DNA of 11,466 bases from an uncultured Spirochaetales bacterium. GTDB lineage: Bacteria > Spirochaetota > Spirochaetia > Sphaerochaetales > Sphaerochaetaceae. The notes under the pieces are model-generated. The model was not told the DNA's origin and made no database searches. It worked only from the letters and a program-made list of their open reading frames with translations. Positions 1 through 6,118 of the stretch are shown piece after piece; position 1 is the stretch's first letter, and every line of letters begins with the position of its first letter. A program made the position numbers and the translations under genes. The DNA lies in assembly GCA_937902565.1 (NCBI GenBank), contig CALFMX010000210.1, positions 1 to 11,466 on the forward strand, read 5' to 3'.

Positions 1-22
1 GACGTCATCGACGAATGGTTGA

Positions 23-991
23 TCATACGGCTCCGGCGCGGCCTCCCGACGCCCCGCCGATACAGGCGTTGTTGCCCGTCTCGGCGCTGATGACGCCCAG
101 TTCATTGCCAGCTCCAAAGGAGTTGGGGTCCTTGCTCGCCGACTTGCTCGCCCAGTAGGAGAGCCAGCCGCCAGTATCCTCGCCAACACCGGGGATGATG
201 CCGACAATGACACCGATAATGGAGCTGCGGATGATGGCGACCCAGTTCTTGGCGATGGAGACCACGCCCCGTTTCGGTTCAAATTTTGCTATGGTGAGTG
301 CCTCTCCCTCCTTCTCTTTTTTGAAGGCACGGACGATCTCAGGAAAGCCGAAGAGGCCGATCATCACCGGGATCAGCTGGATGTTGCTCATCATGTTGAC
401 GCTGCCGAAGCTGAAACGGGCGAAGGTATCCACCGTATCAAGGCCGATCATCGCCACCAGGAGACCGAGGATGCCGCTGATCCACCCCTTGAGGGCGTTG
501 CCCTGGGCGGTGAGCGCACCACAGATCATGATGCCGAAGATTGAGAGGAGGAAGAACTCCCAGCTGGCAAACTTCAGTGCGATCTTGGTCAAAAATGGGG
601 TGAGGGTCAATACAAAGATGACCGATAGCAGGGTACCGAGCATACTGGCAGTCGTTGCCAAAAAGATTGCGTGGGCGCCATCGCCGCGCTTTGCCATCGG
701 AAAGCCATCCAGGGCGGTTGCCGCCGATGCCGGGGTACCGGGGATGTTGAGCAGGATCGCCGACTGGCAACCGCCGGAGATCGAGCCGACGTAGACGCCG
801 AGCAGCGCGATGAGGGCGGACTGGGTCGGCAGGTTATAGGTAAGGCCGGTCAAGAGGGCGATGGCCATGGTGGCCGAGAGGCCCGGCAGCATTCCCATGA
901 TGAGGCCGCTTCCGACGGCAAGGGTCAGGACCAAGAGGTTTACGGGAGCAAGGACGGTCAGCGTAGCTTGCCCCAAATAGTGCATAATCAT
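23..991 (-). CDS. tctA: TctA-type large membrane subunit of a tripartite tricarboxylate transporter, C-terminally truncated
   Basis: This is the large integral-membrane subunit of a TTT-family secondary transporter, which takes up carboxylates handed over by the periplasmic TctC. The family is recognised from GMLPGLSA (33-40), the long GG...AILLNIPGTPASAAT...DG.P signature (73-98), and many hydrophobic segments. The ATG at 991 follows GGAGG at 5 nt spacing and lies 11 nt after the tctB stop. TctA proteins are usually about 500 residues; this one stops at 322. The family resemblance ends after GNNACIGGA (306-314), where an I/L-I-P stretch and the second half of the duplicated fold are expected. 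Instead eight unrelated residues and TGA follow. No other frame in the last 50 bases continues TctA. It is therefore a broken gene or an assembly join near base 49. The family is certain; the state of the gene is not. Confidence 0.88.
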   Translation of the reverse strand: MIMHYLGQATLTVLAPVNLLVLTLAVGSGLIMGMLPGLSATMAIALLTGLTYNLPTQSALIALLGVYVGSISGGCQSAILLNIPGTPASAATALDGFPMAKRGDGAHAIFLATTASMLGTLLSVIFVLTLTPFLTKIALKFASWEFFLLSIFGIMICGALTAQGNALKGWISGILGLLVAMIGLDTVDTFARFSFGSVNMMSNIQLIPVMIGLFGFPEIVRAFKKEKEGEALTIAKFEPKRGVVSIAKNWVAIIRSSIIGVIVGIIPGVGEDTGGWLSYWASKSASKDPNSFGAGNELGVISAETGNNACIGGASGGRAGAV

Positions 992-1002
992 CGAAGCCTC
1001 CG

Positions 1003-1497
1003 TTAGGGTAGTGAGACATTGAAGCCGACTTGGAAGAGGAGAATGACAGATCCAACGGCGATCAGGGCGACCAATACGATGGTGAGGAACTTTGAGGCCC
1101 TCAAGAATGACATCAAGGCGATGAGGAAGACGGTGGACGCAATCCAGTAGGGCAACAGCCCGACAAGAAGGAAGGAGTAGATGGCCATGATGACCATGCC
1201 TCCGACCATCATCTGGATGTCCTTGTTCTTCGCTGCATCCTTGAACCAGAGTGCAAGGGTCGTGGTCCGGGCTGCCAATGAGCTCTCCTTCAGAGTCTTG
1301 AAGAAGAGGACGAGGCTGAGGATCAGGAGCAGTGCACCGAGGATGATCGGCAGGAGGCCCGGGGAGATGCCCAGATCGGTGATGTTATAGGGTGGTTTTG
1401 CCGCCCTGAGGTAGATGTTCACCCCGCCTACGGTTGTGTAGACACCCAAGGCTACCAGGGCAAGCGAGATGACGAAGTCTTTTTGTTTGTTGTCCAT
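1003..1497 (-). CDS. tctB: TctB-type small membrane subunit of the tripartite tricarboxylate transporter
   Basis: This 164-residue protein matches the size and layout of TctB, the small membrane subunit that pairs with TctA. It has hydrophobic segments at about 8-27, 46-66, 97-115, 116-132 and 136-157. A charged cytoplasmic-type stretch (KTLKESS...WFKDAAKNKD) lies between segments 2 and 3, and the GxxPGLLP-like patch of the family is at 43-50. The frame stays open upstream to 1605, but the ATG at 1497 is preferred: AGGA precedes it at 6 nt, and the longer version would run back through the hairpin into the end of tctC. It lies between tctC and tctA in the usual C-B-A order, 11 nt before tctA, so it is co-transcribed with both. 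TctB sequences diverge strongly, so the call rests on size, topology and neighbours. Confidence 0.88.
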   Translation of the reverse strand: MDNKQKDFVISLALVALGVYTTVGGVNIYLRAAKPPYNITDLGISPGLLPIILGALLLILSLVLFFKTLKESSLAARTTTLALWFKDAAKNKDIQMMVGGMVIMAIYSFLLVGLLPYWIASTVFLIALMSFLRASKFLTIVLVALIAVGSVILLFQVGFNVSLP

Positions 1498-1524
1498 ATG
1501 GGATCCTGGTTGATGTTTTAGAAG

Positions 1525-1555
1525 CGTTGCCGAGGCGAGTTTTCGCCTCGGCAAC
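1525..1555 (-). other. Intercistronic hairpin between tctC and tctB
   Basis: A perfect 13-bp stem (1526-1538 with 1543-1555) closes a 4-nt loop in the gap between the tctC stop and the tctB ribosome site. Neither strand has a T-tract after the stem: the minus strand continues GCTTCTAAAAC. It is therefore not a standard intrinsic terminator. Hairpins in this position often protect the 3' end of the binding-protein message, so that the periplasmic subunit is made in excess over the membrane subunits. That role is inferred here. Confidence 0.75.
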
Positions 1556-1561
1556 TGGTTG

Positions 1562-2572
1562 TTAGCGAGTGAAACCAAACTTGGCAGGATCGATCGATAC
1601 TGCACCAGCGTCCCACATGAGGTAGTTTGCCTTGGATGCGAAGGAGTTCAGGTAAGCCTGGCTCTCTGCACGGCCCATCGGCATGACAGTGAAGCTTCTC
1701 TGGGCGGCGAAGTCGAGGAACGCCTGGTCCTTGACTGCGACCTCAAAGGCCTTGTCAATCTTGGCAAGCTTCTCTTCTCCAAGTCCGTTGGGGATCAGGA
1801 TACCGGTGACCTCACCCATGGGGACAACGTCCTTTGCCTGGGGGTAGCTGTGGAGGATTGACTTCACAACGACGCCGGGGGCAAGCTCGATGTCCTGGTC
1901 GGAGAGGGTTGCCAGGCACTTGACGTCGCCACTGATGATCAGGTCCTTGTACTCAGCGAGCAGCTGCGGGCAGAAGTCGACTTCGCCGGCGAGGGTTGCT
2001 GTCAGGGCCGGGCCGCCACCTGCGTAGGTGATGTGCTTGTAGGGGGCCCCTGCGATGGACTTGATGACCTCGGCGCCAAAGTGTCCGCCCGAACCGATAC
2101 CGGCAGTACCAGCGGTGATCTTGCCCGGGTTGGCCTTGATGGCTCCGATCAGATCCTCGATGGTGTTGTACGGCGAGTTCTTCGGTACGATGATGGCGTT
2201 GGGTGCAAAGGTTGCAATCCAGATGTCCCACTCACGGTAGGTCTTGTCGGTATACCCGTTGATCGGCATGGTGACGAAGGCGAGCATGCCGTTTGCCAGC
2301 ATGGTATAGCCGTCGACCTTGGCGTTCTGCACGTTCAATGAACCTGCACTTCCGCCAGCACCCGGGGTGTTCACGACGTTGATGGACGTTCCCATCTCCT
2401 GGCCCATCACCTTGGCGAGTGCACGAGCGGTGAGGTCCGTGGTACCGCCGGCGCCGTAGGGAACGGTCATGTTGATGGTCTTGGTAGGATATGCATCCTC
2501 TGCCGCACCTTGGGCGAAGATGAAACCGACTGTGAGCAGAAGCACGATGCCAATAGCAAGTGTCTTTCTCAT
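1562..2572 (-). CDS. tctC: TctC-type periplasmic solute-binding protein
   Basis: This is the extracytoplasmic solute receptor of the TTT transporter (Bug/TctC family, 336 residues). It binds a small carboxylate in the periplasm and delivers it to TctAB. A signal peptide is visible at 1-20 (MRK, hydrophobic core, ending FAQGA). After it come family landmarks: the YPTKTI start of the mature domain, VPYGAGGTTDLTAR (the first binding-loop region), NTPGAGGS, DGYTML, and the AGTAGIGSGGH and GGGPALTATLAG.VD regions. There is no lipobox cysteine, so it is secreted by signal peptidase I. The ATG at 2572 follows AGGAGGAG at 5 nt; an in-frame extension to 2626 would destroy the signal peptide. The ATG overlaps the stop of the LacI gene (ATGA). 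Bug proteins bind many acids, so the ligand cannot be read from the sequence. Confidence 0.93.
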   Translation of the reverse strand: MRKTLAIGIVLLLTVGFIFAQGAAEDAYPTKTINMTVPYGAGGTTDLTARALAKVMGQEMGTSINVVNTPGAGGSAGSLNVQNAKVDGYTMLANGMLAFVTMPINGYTDKTYREWDIWIATFAPNAIIVPKNSPYNTIEDLIGAIKANPGKITAGTAGIGSGGHFGAEVIKSIAGAPYKHITYAGGGPALTATLAGEVDFCPQLLAEYKDLIISGDVKCLATLSDQDIELAPGVVVKSILHSYPQAKDVVPMGEVTGILIPNGLGEEKLAKIDKAFEVAVKDQAFLDFAAQRSFTVMPMGRAESQAYLNSFASKANYLMWDAGAVSIDPAKFGFTR

Positions 2573-3603
2573 TGTTTCTCCTCCTGAGAGATATTTCGTA
2601 CAGAGCTCCCTGCCTTCAGGGTGCAATCCTGTATGATGTGCTGATAGGGAATGTCCTTGTCCTGAATCTGGGCGAGCAAGAGGTTTGCTGCCTTCTTTCC
2701 AAGCTCCAGGTCATTCATGTCGACATAGGTGAAGTCGTTCTGCCCTGCTGAGACCCACTCAGGGCTGCCGATGATTACCACCGAGAGATCGGTGGGAATG
2801 GCGATGCCCCGCTCGGTGAGGCACCGTACTCCGCCCAGTGCCTGGACGTTGAATCCATAGAAGATCGCCGTGATATCGGGATGCTCATCGAGGAGGCGGG
2901 CGGTGAGATCATAGCCTGCCTCCTGCGAGAACTCCCCTTCGGCGATGTGGATTTGGTCTGCATCGATACGATGTTCGTCGGCGGCATCAAGGATGGCCTG
3001 TCTGCGCGCATCGAGGTCCTTGATGCCGCTCCTCCAGCCAACATACCCGATCTTCTTGTGCCCGTTGGCGAAGAGGTGGTTTGCCCCCATATAACCACAC
3101 CCATAGTTGTTGGTGGAGACCCAGAAGAAGTTCTCGACGCCATCGAGGGGGCGGTCCACGACGACCATCTTCATGCCGACACGGCGGATGAGGGTGGTAT
3201 TCTCACTCCCCTTGGTGGTGGGGGTGAGGATGATACCGTCAACGCGCTGTTGGGTCATCCGGTTGAGGATCGCCTTCTCACGTTCGGGACTGTCCAGGGT
3301 GTTGCAGATGATGAGGTCGTAGCCGTGTTTGACGAAGATCCGTTCACTTGCCACGATGATGCGGGTAAAGAACTGGTTTTCGAACTGGGGAATGAGGATG
3401 GCAATGAGCTTACGGCTCTTGCCCTTGAGCGAGGAGGCGCCGATACTCTTGACGTAGTCGAGCTCCTTTGCCGCATCAAGTACCTTCTGACGGGTCTCAT
3501 CGCTGATGTAACGCCCCTCCTTCTCATTGAGGACATAGGAGACCGTAGCCGCACTCGTGCCGGCACGTTTCGCTACATCCTTGAGGGTTGCGTACTTTTT
3601 CAA
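2569..3603 (-). CDS. LacI-family transcriptional regulator of the ttt operon
   Basis: This 344-residue LacI/GalR-type repressor has an N-terminal helix-turn-helix at about 6-25 (TLKDVAKRAGTSAATVSYVLN), a hinge region near 50-61 (DYVKSIGASSLKG), and a periplasmic-binding-protein-like effector domain from about 65 (KLIAILIPQ.ENQFFTRII). The start is TTG at 3603 with GGAGGAG just upstream; no ATG gives a complete helix-turn-helix. It is the first gene of the operon and its stop overlaps the tctC start, so translation is probably coupled. Two palindromes of LacI type lie directly upstream, which suggests autoregulation together with the transporter. The inducer is probably the transported acid or a derivative; this is inferred from position only. 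Confidence 0.94.
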   Translation of the reverse strand: MKKYATLKDVAKRAGTSAATVSYVLNEKEGRYISDETRQKVLDAAKELDYVKSIGASSLKGKSRKLIAILIPQFENQFFTRIIVASERIFVKHGYDLIICNTLDSPEREKAILNRMTQQRVDGIILTPTTKGSENTTLIRRVGMKMVVVDRPLDGVENFFWVSTNNYGCGYMGANHLFANGHKKIGYVGWRSGIKDLDARRQAILDAADEHRIDADQIHIAEGEFSQEAGYDLTARLLDEHPDITAIFYGFNVQALGGVRCLTERGIAIPTDLSVVIIGSPEWVSAGQNDFTYVDMNDLELGKKAANLLLAQIQDKDIPYQHIIQDCTLKAGSSVRNISQEEKQ

Positions 3604-3619
3604 TTACTCCTCCATCCCT

Positions 3620-3635
3620 AAGCAAACGTTTACTT
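3620..3635. promoter_or_regulatory. LacI-type operator, promoter-distal copy
   Basis: A CG-centred palindrome with GCAAACG then TTTAC, flanked by AA and TT. Seven of its eight base pairs match over 16 bp. It overlaps the region just ahead of the regulator's ribosome site. Its centre is 32 bp, about three helical turns, from the centre of the second copy, so two dimers could bind on one face of the DNA. This is the typical form recognised by LacI-family proteins. That the adjacent LacI gene product is the binder is an inference. Confidence 0.7.
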
Positions 3636-3653
3636 GTTCAGTTATGGCGATAG

Positions 3654-3665
3654 GCAAACGTTTGC
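3654..3665. promoter_or_regulatory. LacI-type operator, perfect palindrome
   Basis: A perfect 12-bp palindrome, GCAAACGTTTGC, in the divergent region between the regulator gene and the class II aldolase gene. It lies 51 bp upstream of the regulator's start codon and about 109 bp upstream of the aldolase start. It is more likely to control the regulator-transporter operon. Control of the aldolase would need DNA bending or an additional site. Confidence 0.75.
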
Positions 3666-3672
3666 ATATGTA

Positions 3673-3700
3673 GGATTACATGGGTTCTGAAAGATGTCAA
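3673..3700 (-). promoter_or_regulatory. Possible promoter of the lacI-tctCBA operon
   Basis: A perfect TTGACA hexamer lies on the minus strand at 3695-3700. The best hexamer at 16 nt spacing is TAATCC (3673-3678), which matches the -10 consensus poorly. If this is the promoter, transcription would start near 3666 and the perfect operator would cover the first transcribed bases, fitting repression. The weak -10 keeps confidence low. Confidence 0.4.
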
Positions 3701-3738
3701 CAACTATCGACAAAAATTTATTGATAGACCTTTCCATG

Positions 3739-3767
3739 TTCCCAGAGCAGGAGGGCCATGGTATACT
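3739..3767 (+). promoter_or_regulatory. Promoter of the class II aldolase gene, predicted to give a leaderless mRNA
   Basis: TTCCCA (3739-3744) and TATACT (3762-3767) are separated by 17 nt. The expected transcription start, seven bases after the -10, falls on base 3774, the A of the ATG. No Shine-Dalgarno sequence stands at the right distance. The only candidate, GGAGGG at 3750-3755, would lie upstream of the transcript and is about 18 nt from the ATG. Confidence 0.55.
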
Positions 3768-3773
3768 CGCCGC

Positions 3774-4445
3774 ATGGGTACCACTATATTCACAGAAGAG
3801 CGACACGCGGTGGCCGACTACATGAGGCGGCTCTATGATCGGGGCCTGACTACCCCGAGCGGAGGGAACATCAGCCTGAGGGTGGACAAGAACCACTTCC
3901 TTATCACCCCATCGGCGTTGGACAAGGGGCGCCTGGTCGCCGACCAGATCGCCGTGGTCACCATCGAGGGGAAGAACCTGACTGAGCACCTCCGCCTCTC
4001 CATCGAGACGGAGATGCACCGTCTGATCCTCATATCACGCCCCGATGCAGGGGCGGTCGTCCACGCCCATCCCACCTACGCATCGGCGTTCACCGCCATC
4101 AGAGATGGGGGCAATGTTGCCATCAACACCCACCTCATCGCCGAATCCTACTACATCCTTGAAGATCCGGTCTTCGTCGATTACCGCCTCATGGGCACCG
4201 TTGATCTGGCCGAGCAGGTCGCCGTCAAGGCGTTCGACCACGATGTGCTGCTCTTGGAGAACCATGGGGTAGTGACCATCGGCACGTCCCTGCTCGATGC
4301 CTTTGACAAGATCGAGCTGTTGGAGCGGGCCAGTGAGATGACGGTGATCGCGCGCACGATGGAGCGCCTCGGATCTGAGGTCTCCCCCCTTGAGCCGGGG
4401 CGCCTCGCCCAGTTGATGCGTATGAAGTATGGGCCTGCGCGATGA
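3774..4445 (+). CDS. Class II aldolase/adducin-family enzyme (L-fuculose-phosphate aldolase-like)
   Basis: This is a zinc-dependent class II aldolase of 223 residues, the family's normal length. It would cleave or decarboxylate a phosphorylated sugar or sugar acid in the cytoplasm. Visible family landmarks are the phosphate-binding TTPSGGNIS (26-34), the probable catalytic Glu78 in IETEMH, the zinc ligands His97 and His99 in VVHAHP, and His164 in LENHG. FucA, AraD, MtnB and OtnC share this pattern, so the substrate cannot be decided. Transcription is divergent from the transporter operon, and the sugar-acid-type transporter alongside would suit an OtnC-like role, but no partner kinase or dehydrogenase is seen. 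The ATG at 3774 has no upstream ribosome site and may be leaderless. The stop overlaps the next start as ATGA. Confidence 0.9.
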   Translation: MGTTIFTEERHAVADYMRRLYDRGLTTPSGGNISLRVDKNHFLITPSALDKGRLVADQIAVVTIEGKNLTEHLRLSIETEMHRLILISRPDAGAVVHAHPTYASAFTAIRDGGNVAINTHLIAESYYILEDPVFVDYRLMGTVDLAEQVAVKAFDHDVLLLENHGVVTIGTSLLDAFDKIELLERASEMTVIARTMERLGSEVSPLEPGRLAQLMRMKYGPAR

Positions 4446-5170
4446 AGCTTGAGCTTGAGCGGATCCCCGTATGGGATGGGGTGCGTAGCGGTAGCGAGTG
4501 CTTTATCTGTGACCTCATGGGTGAGGCCCAGGGCGATGCCATAGCCTTCTACCTCGGCAGCTCGGTGATGAATCCCGAGACACGGGTACGCGTCAATGAG
4601 AGCGGCTTCTGCCCCTCCCACTGGCAGATGCTACTGGCGGCCAACAAGCCGCAGGGCCTGAGCCTGATGGGAGACACCTACCTCTCGACCACCCGTGAGA
4701 AGATGAAAGAGGCAATCAGAGACCTTCGCCGCGCCAAGGGTGCCCGCGCGACCAAGCGGGCAGTGGAGCGCTACAAGGAGCAGCTGCGAGAGCGGGAAGC
4801 GGGATGCTTGGTCTGTACCGCCATGGAGGGGAGGCTGAAGCGCTACCTCTTCACCACCGCCTACCTCTGGGAGCAGGAGGCGGAGTTCAGGGCCGCCCTG
4901 CTCGCCTCCAAGGGGTTCTGCCTCCACCACTTCTCCCTCCTGATCGAACGGGCATCCGATGCCGTCTCCAGAGGCCGCTGGGATGCGTTTGTCTCGGAGA
5001 TGACGGAGCTGGAGGAGAAGAACCTCGACCGGGTTGCACAGGATCTCTACTGGATGACGCAGATGCACAAGTCGGAGAATAGGGACAAGGATTGGCAGGG
5101 GGCCGAGGATGCCCACCGGCGGGGTGTGGACAAGATGACCGGCCGCAACCGGGTCATCGATCCGGTGTAG
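4442..5170 (+). CDS. DUF6062-family Cys/His-rich protein
   Basis: This 242-residue soluble protein matches my recollection of the DUF6062 family found in Clostridia and spirochaetes; no function is known to me. It contains two similar modules. The first has C20xxC23 and FC57xxH60, the second C122xxC125 and FC160xxH163 (C-L-H-H). Each module could bind one zinc ion or other metal. They are joined by a basic helical linker (about 83-118), and the C-terminus carries a DxxWxGxEDAxxR motif (about 216-227). The start codon overlaps the aldolase stop (ATGA), so the two are co-translated. The 3' end overlaps the convergent minus-strand gene by 17 bp. A structural or regulatory zinc protein linked to the aldolase step is possible but unsupported beyond position. 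Confidence 0.8.
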   Translation: MKLELERIPVWDGVRSGSECFICDLMGEAQGDAIAFYLGSSVMNPETRVRVNESGFCPSHWQMLLAANKPQGLSLMGDTYLSTTREKMKEAIRDLRRAKGARATKRAVERYKEQLREREAGCLVCTAMEGRLKRYLFTTAYLWEQEAEFRAALLASKGFCLHHFSLLIERASDAVSRGRWDAFVSEMTELEEKNLDRVAQDLYWMTQMHKSENRDKDWQGAEDAHRRGVDKMTGRNRVIDPV

Positions 5171-5669
5171 CGGCCCGCTTCTTCCTGCGTTTTGGATTGA
5201 TACCGAGGAGCAGCTGCCCCTCATCACTGCCACGGTCACGCTCGCGAAGGCGCACCACGCTCTCGTTGTCCCTGCGGAAGTGGTAGTAGTCGAGGGCGTC
5301 GCGCCGCGGGCGGTAGAGGAGGAAGTACTCCTTCTCCTTGAGAAAGGCGATGCCGAAGACCAGGGTGGTGCCCCGCTCCTGCAGGAGGCGCAGCTGTGTC
5401 TGCTGGCTTGCCGTCAGATAGGTGGTGGAGATCACCAGAGCCATGGTCACCGCTCCGTTGCGGTCATGGATCACCACATCAGCCCCTTCGGCCATGATAT
5501 CGACGTACACGCTCCCCGAGAGGAGGGTGGCGCTCTCGCTCAGGCGCATCGCCAGGGCGTGGGCGATGCTCGCCTTCGCCTTCGGCCACGACAGAAGGTC
5601 GGAATCGGAGCCATTGAACGCCTTGAGAGCCCGCTTGAGTACCTCGAAGAGGTAGACATCGCTTACCAT
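5154..5669 (-). CDS. Uncharacterised 171-residue protein, possible degenerate nuclease fold
   Basis: I do not recognise this protein. It has no signal peptide or membrane segment and ends in a very basic tail (NPKRRKKRAATPDR). Its core has a strand-rich pattern: VYVDIMAEGADVVIHD (about 54-69), MALVISTTYL, then a helix with QQTQLRLLQ, then TTLVFGIAFL and a tyrosine-rich EYFLLYR. This order recalls the PD-(D/E)XK fold (an Asp-containing strand, an [DE]xK strand, a Gln-rich helix), but the second-strand Glu and Lys are replaced by Ser/Thr, so activity is not expected. The ATG at 5669 follows a GAGG that overlaps the OsmC stop, with a 7-nt gap, so it is probably co-expressed with OsmC. Its last 17 bp overlap the DUF6062 gene on the other strand. 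Confidence 0.72.
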   Translation of the reverse strand: MVSDVYLFEVLKRALKAFNGSDSDLLSWPKAKASIAHALAMRLSESATLLSGSVYVDIMAEGADVVIHDRNGAVTMALVISTTYLTASQQTQLRLLQERGTTLVFGIAFLKEKEYFLLYRPRRDALDYYHFRRDNESVVRLRERDRGSDEGQLLLGINPKRRKKRAATPDR

Positions 5670-5676
5670 TGCCGCC

Positions 5677-6063
5677 TCAATTGAAACTCACCGTCCACTC
5701 CATCCGGGCGACCTTCGAGAGGGTCTCATAGATGGAACAGTAGCGGGTCGCTGTCTCGAATGCCTTGGTGAACTTCCCCTGGTTGTCCACCCCGGTTGCC
5801 ACCACCTTGACCGTCACCCACTCTAGGGTGGTGGGGGACTCGGTCCGCTTCTCCCCATCGACCTCGAAGCTCACGTGCTCCCATCCCACCTTCATCTTCA
5901 CCGCGAGGTCCGAGAAGGTGGCGAAGAGGCAACCGCTGAGGGCGCCGAAGAGGTAGTCGTAGGGAGAGCTCTCCCTGTCGATGGTAAGGCTCTTGCCCCC
6001 GTCGGTGACGAATTGCCAGTGGCCGGGGACAAAGTCAGAGCGGATATGTGTGTGTTCAGCCAT
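5677..6063 (-). CDS. OsmC-family thiol peroxidase
   Basis: A 128-residue OsmC/YhfA-type protein, which reduces organic hydroperoxides with two cysteines in the cytoplasm. Both expected cysteines are present: Cys45 in ALSGCLFATF, at the start of the central helix, and Cys109 in ATRYCSIYETLSK. The SPYDYLFGAL stretch before Cys45 is characteristic. The ATG at 6063 is chosen because AAGGAG precedes it at 6 nt; the longer frame begins with an unsupported TTG at 6093. It lies 55 nt after the cation efflux gene and 7 nt before the 171-residue gene. Closeness to YhfA rather than Ohr is judged from the short length and from the SPYDYLFGAL motif. The substrate is unknown. Confidence 0.9.
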   Translation of the reverse strand: MAEHTHIRSDFVPGHWQFVTDGGKSLTIDRESSPYDYLFGALSGCLFATFSDLAVKMKVGWEHVSFEVDGEKRTESPTTLEWVTVKVVATGVDNQGKFTKAFETATRYCSIYETLSKVARMEWTVSFN

Positions 6064-6081
6064 AGGTGACTCCTTGGTCCC

Positions 6082-6110
6082 ATCATAGCCCAAGAGGGGT
6101 TGTTTTTCCA
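6082..6110 (-). promoter_or_regulatory. Possible promoter of the OsmC gene
   Basis: On the minus strand TGGAAA (6105-6110) and TATGAT (6082-6087) are 17 nt apart. Transcription would begin near 6075, at the AAGGAG ribosome site (6070-6075), giving a very short leader of about 12 nt. The -35 matches four of six consensus bases and the -10 five of six. Confidence 0.45.
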
Positions 6111-6118
6111 GCGTGAAT

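Noticed and set aside
2881-3621. Plus-strand open frame of 246 codons antisense to the LacI gene
   Set aside because: It mirrors the regulator gene, which has clear domains and a good ribosome site; the antisense product shows no domain.
3758-3835. Short frame starting at ATG 3758 behind GGAGGG, overlapping the aldolase start
   Set aside because: It would encode only about 25 residues with no recognisable feature, and its ATG lies upstream of the predicted transcription start. The overlapping -10 hexamer TATACT explains the sequence better.
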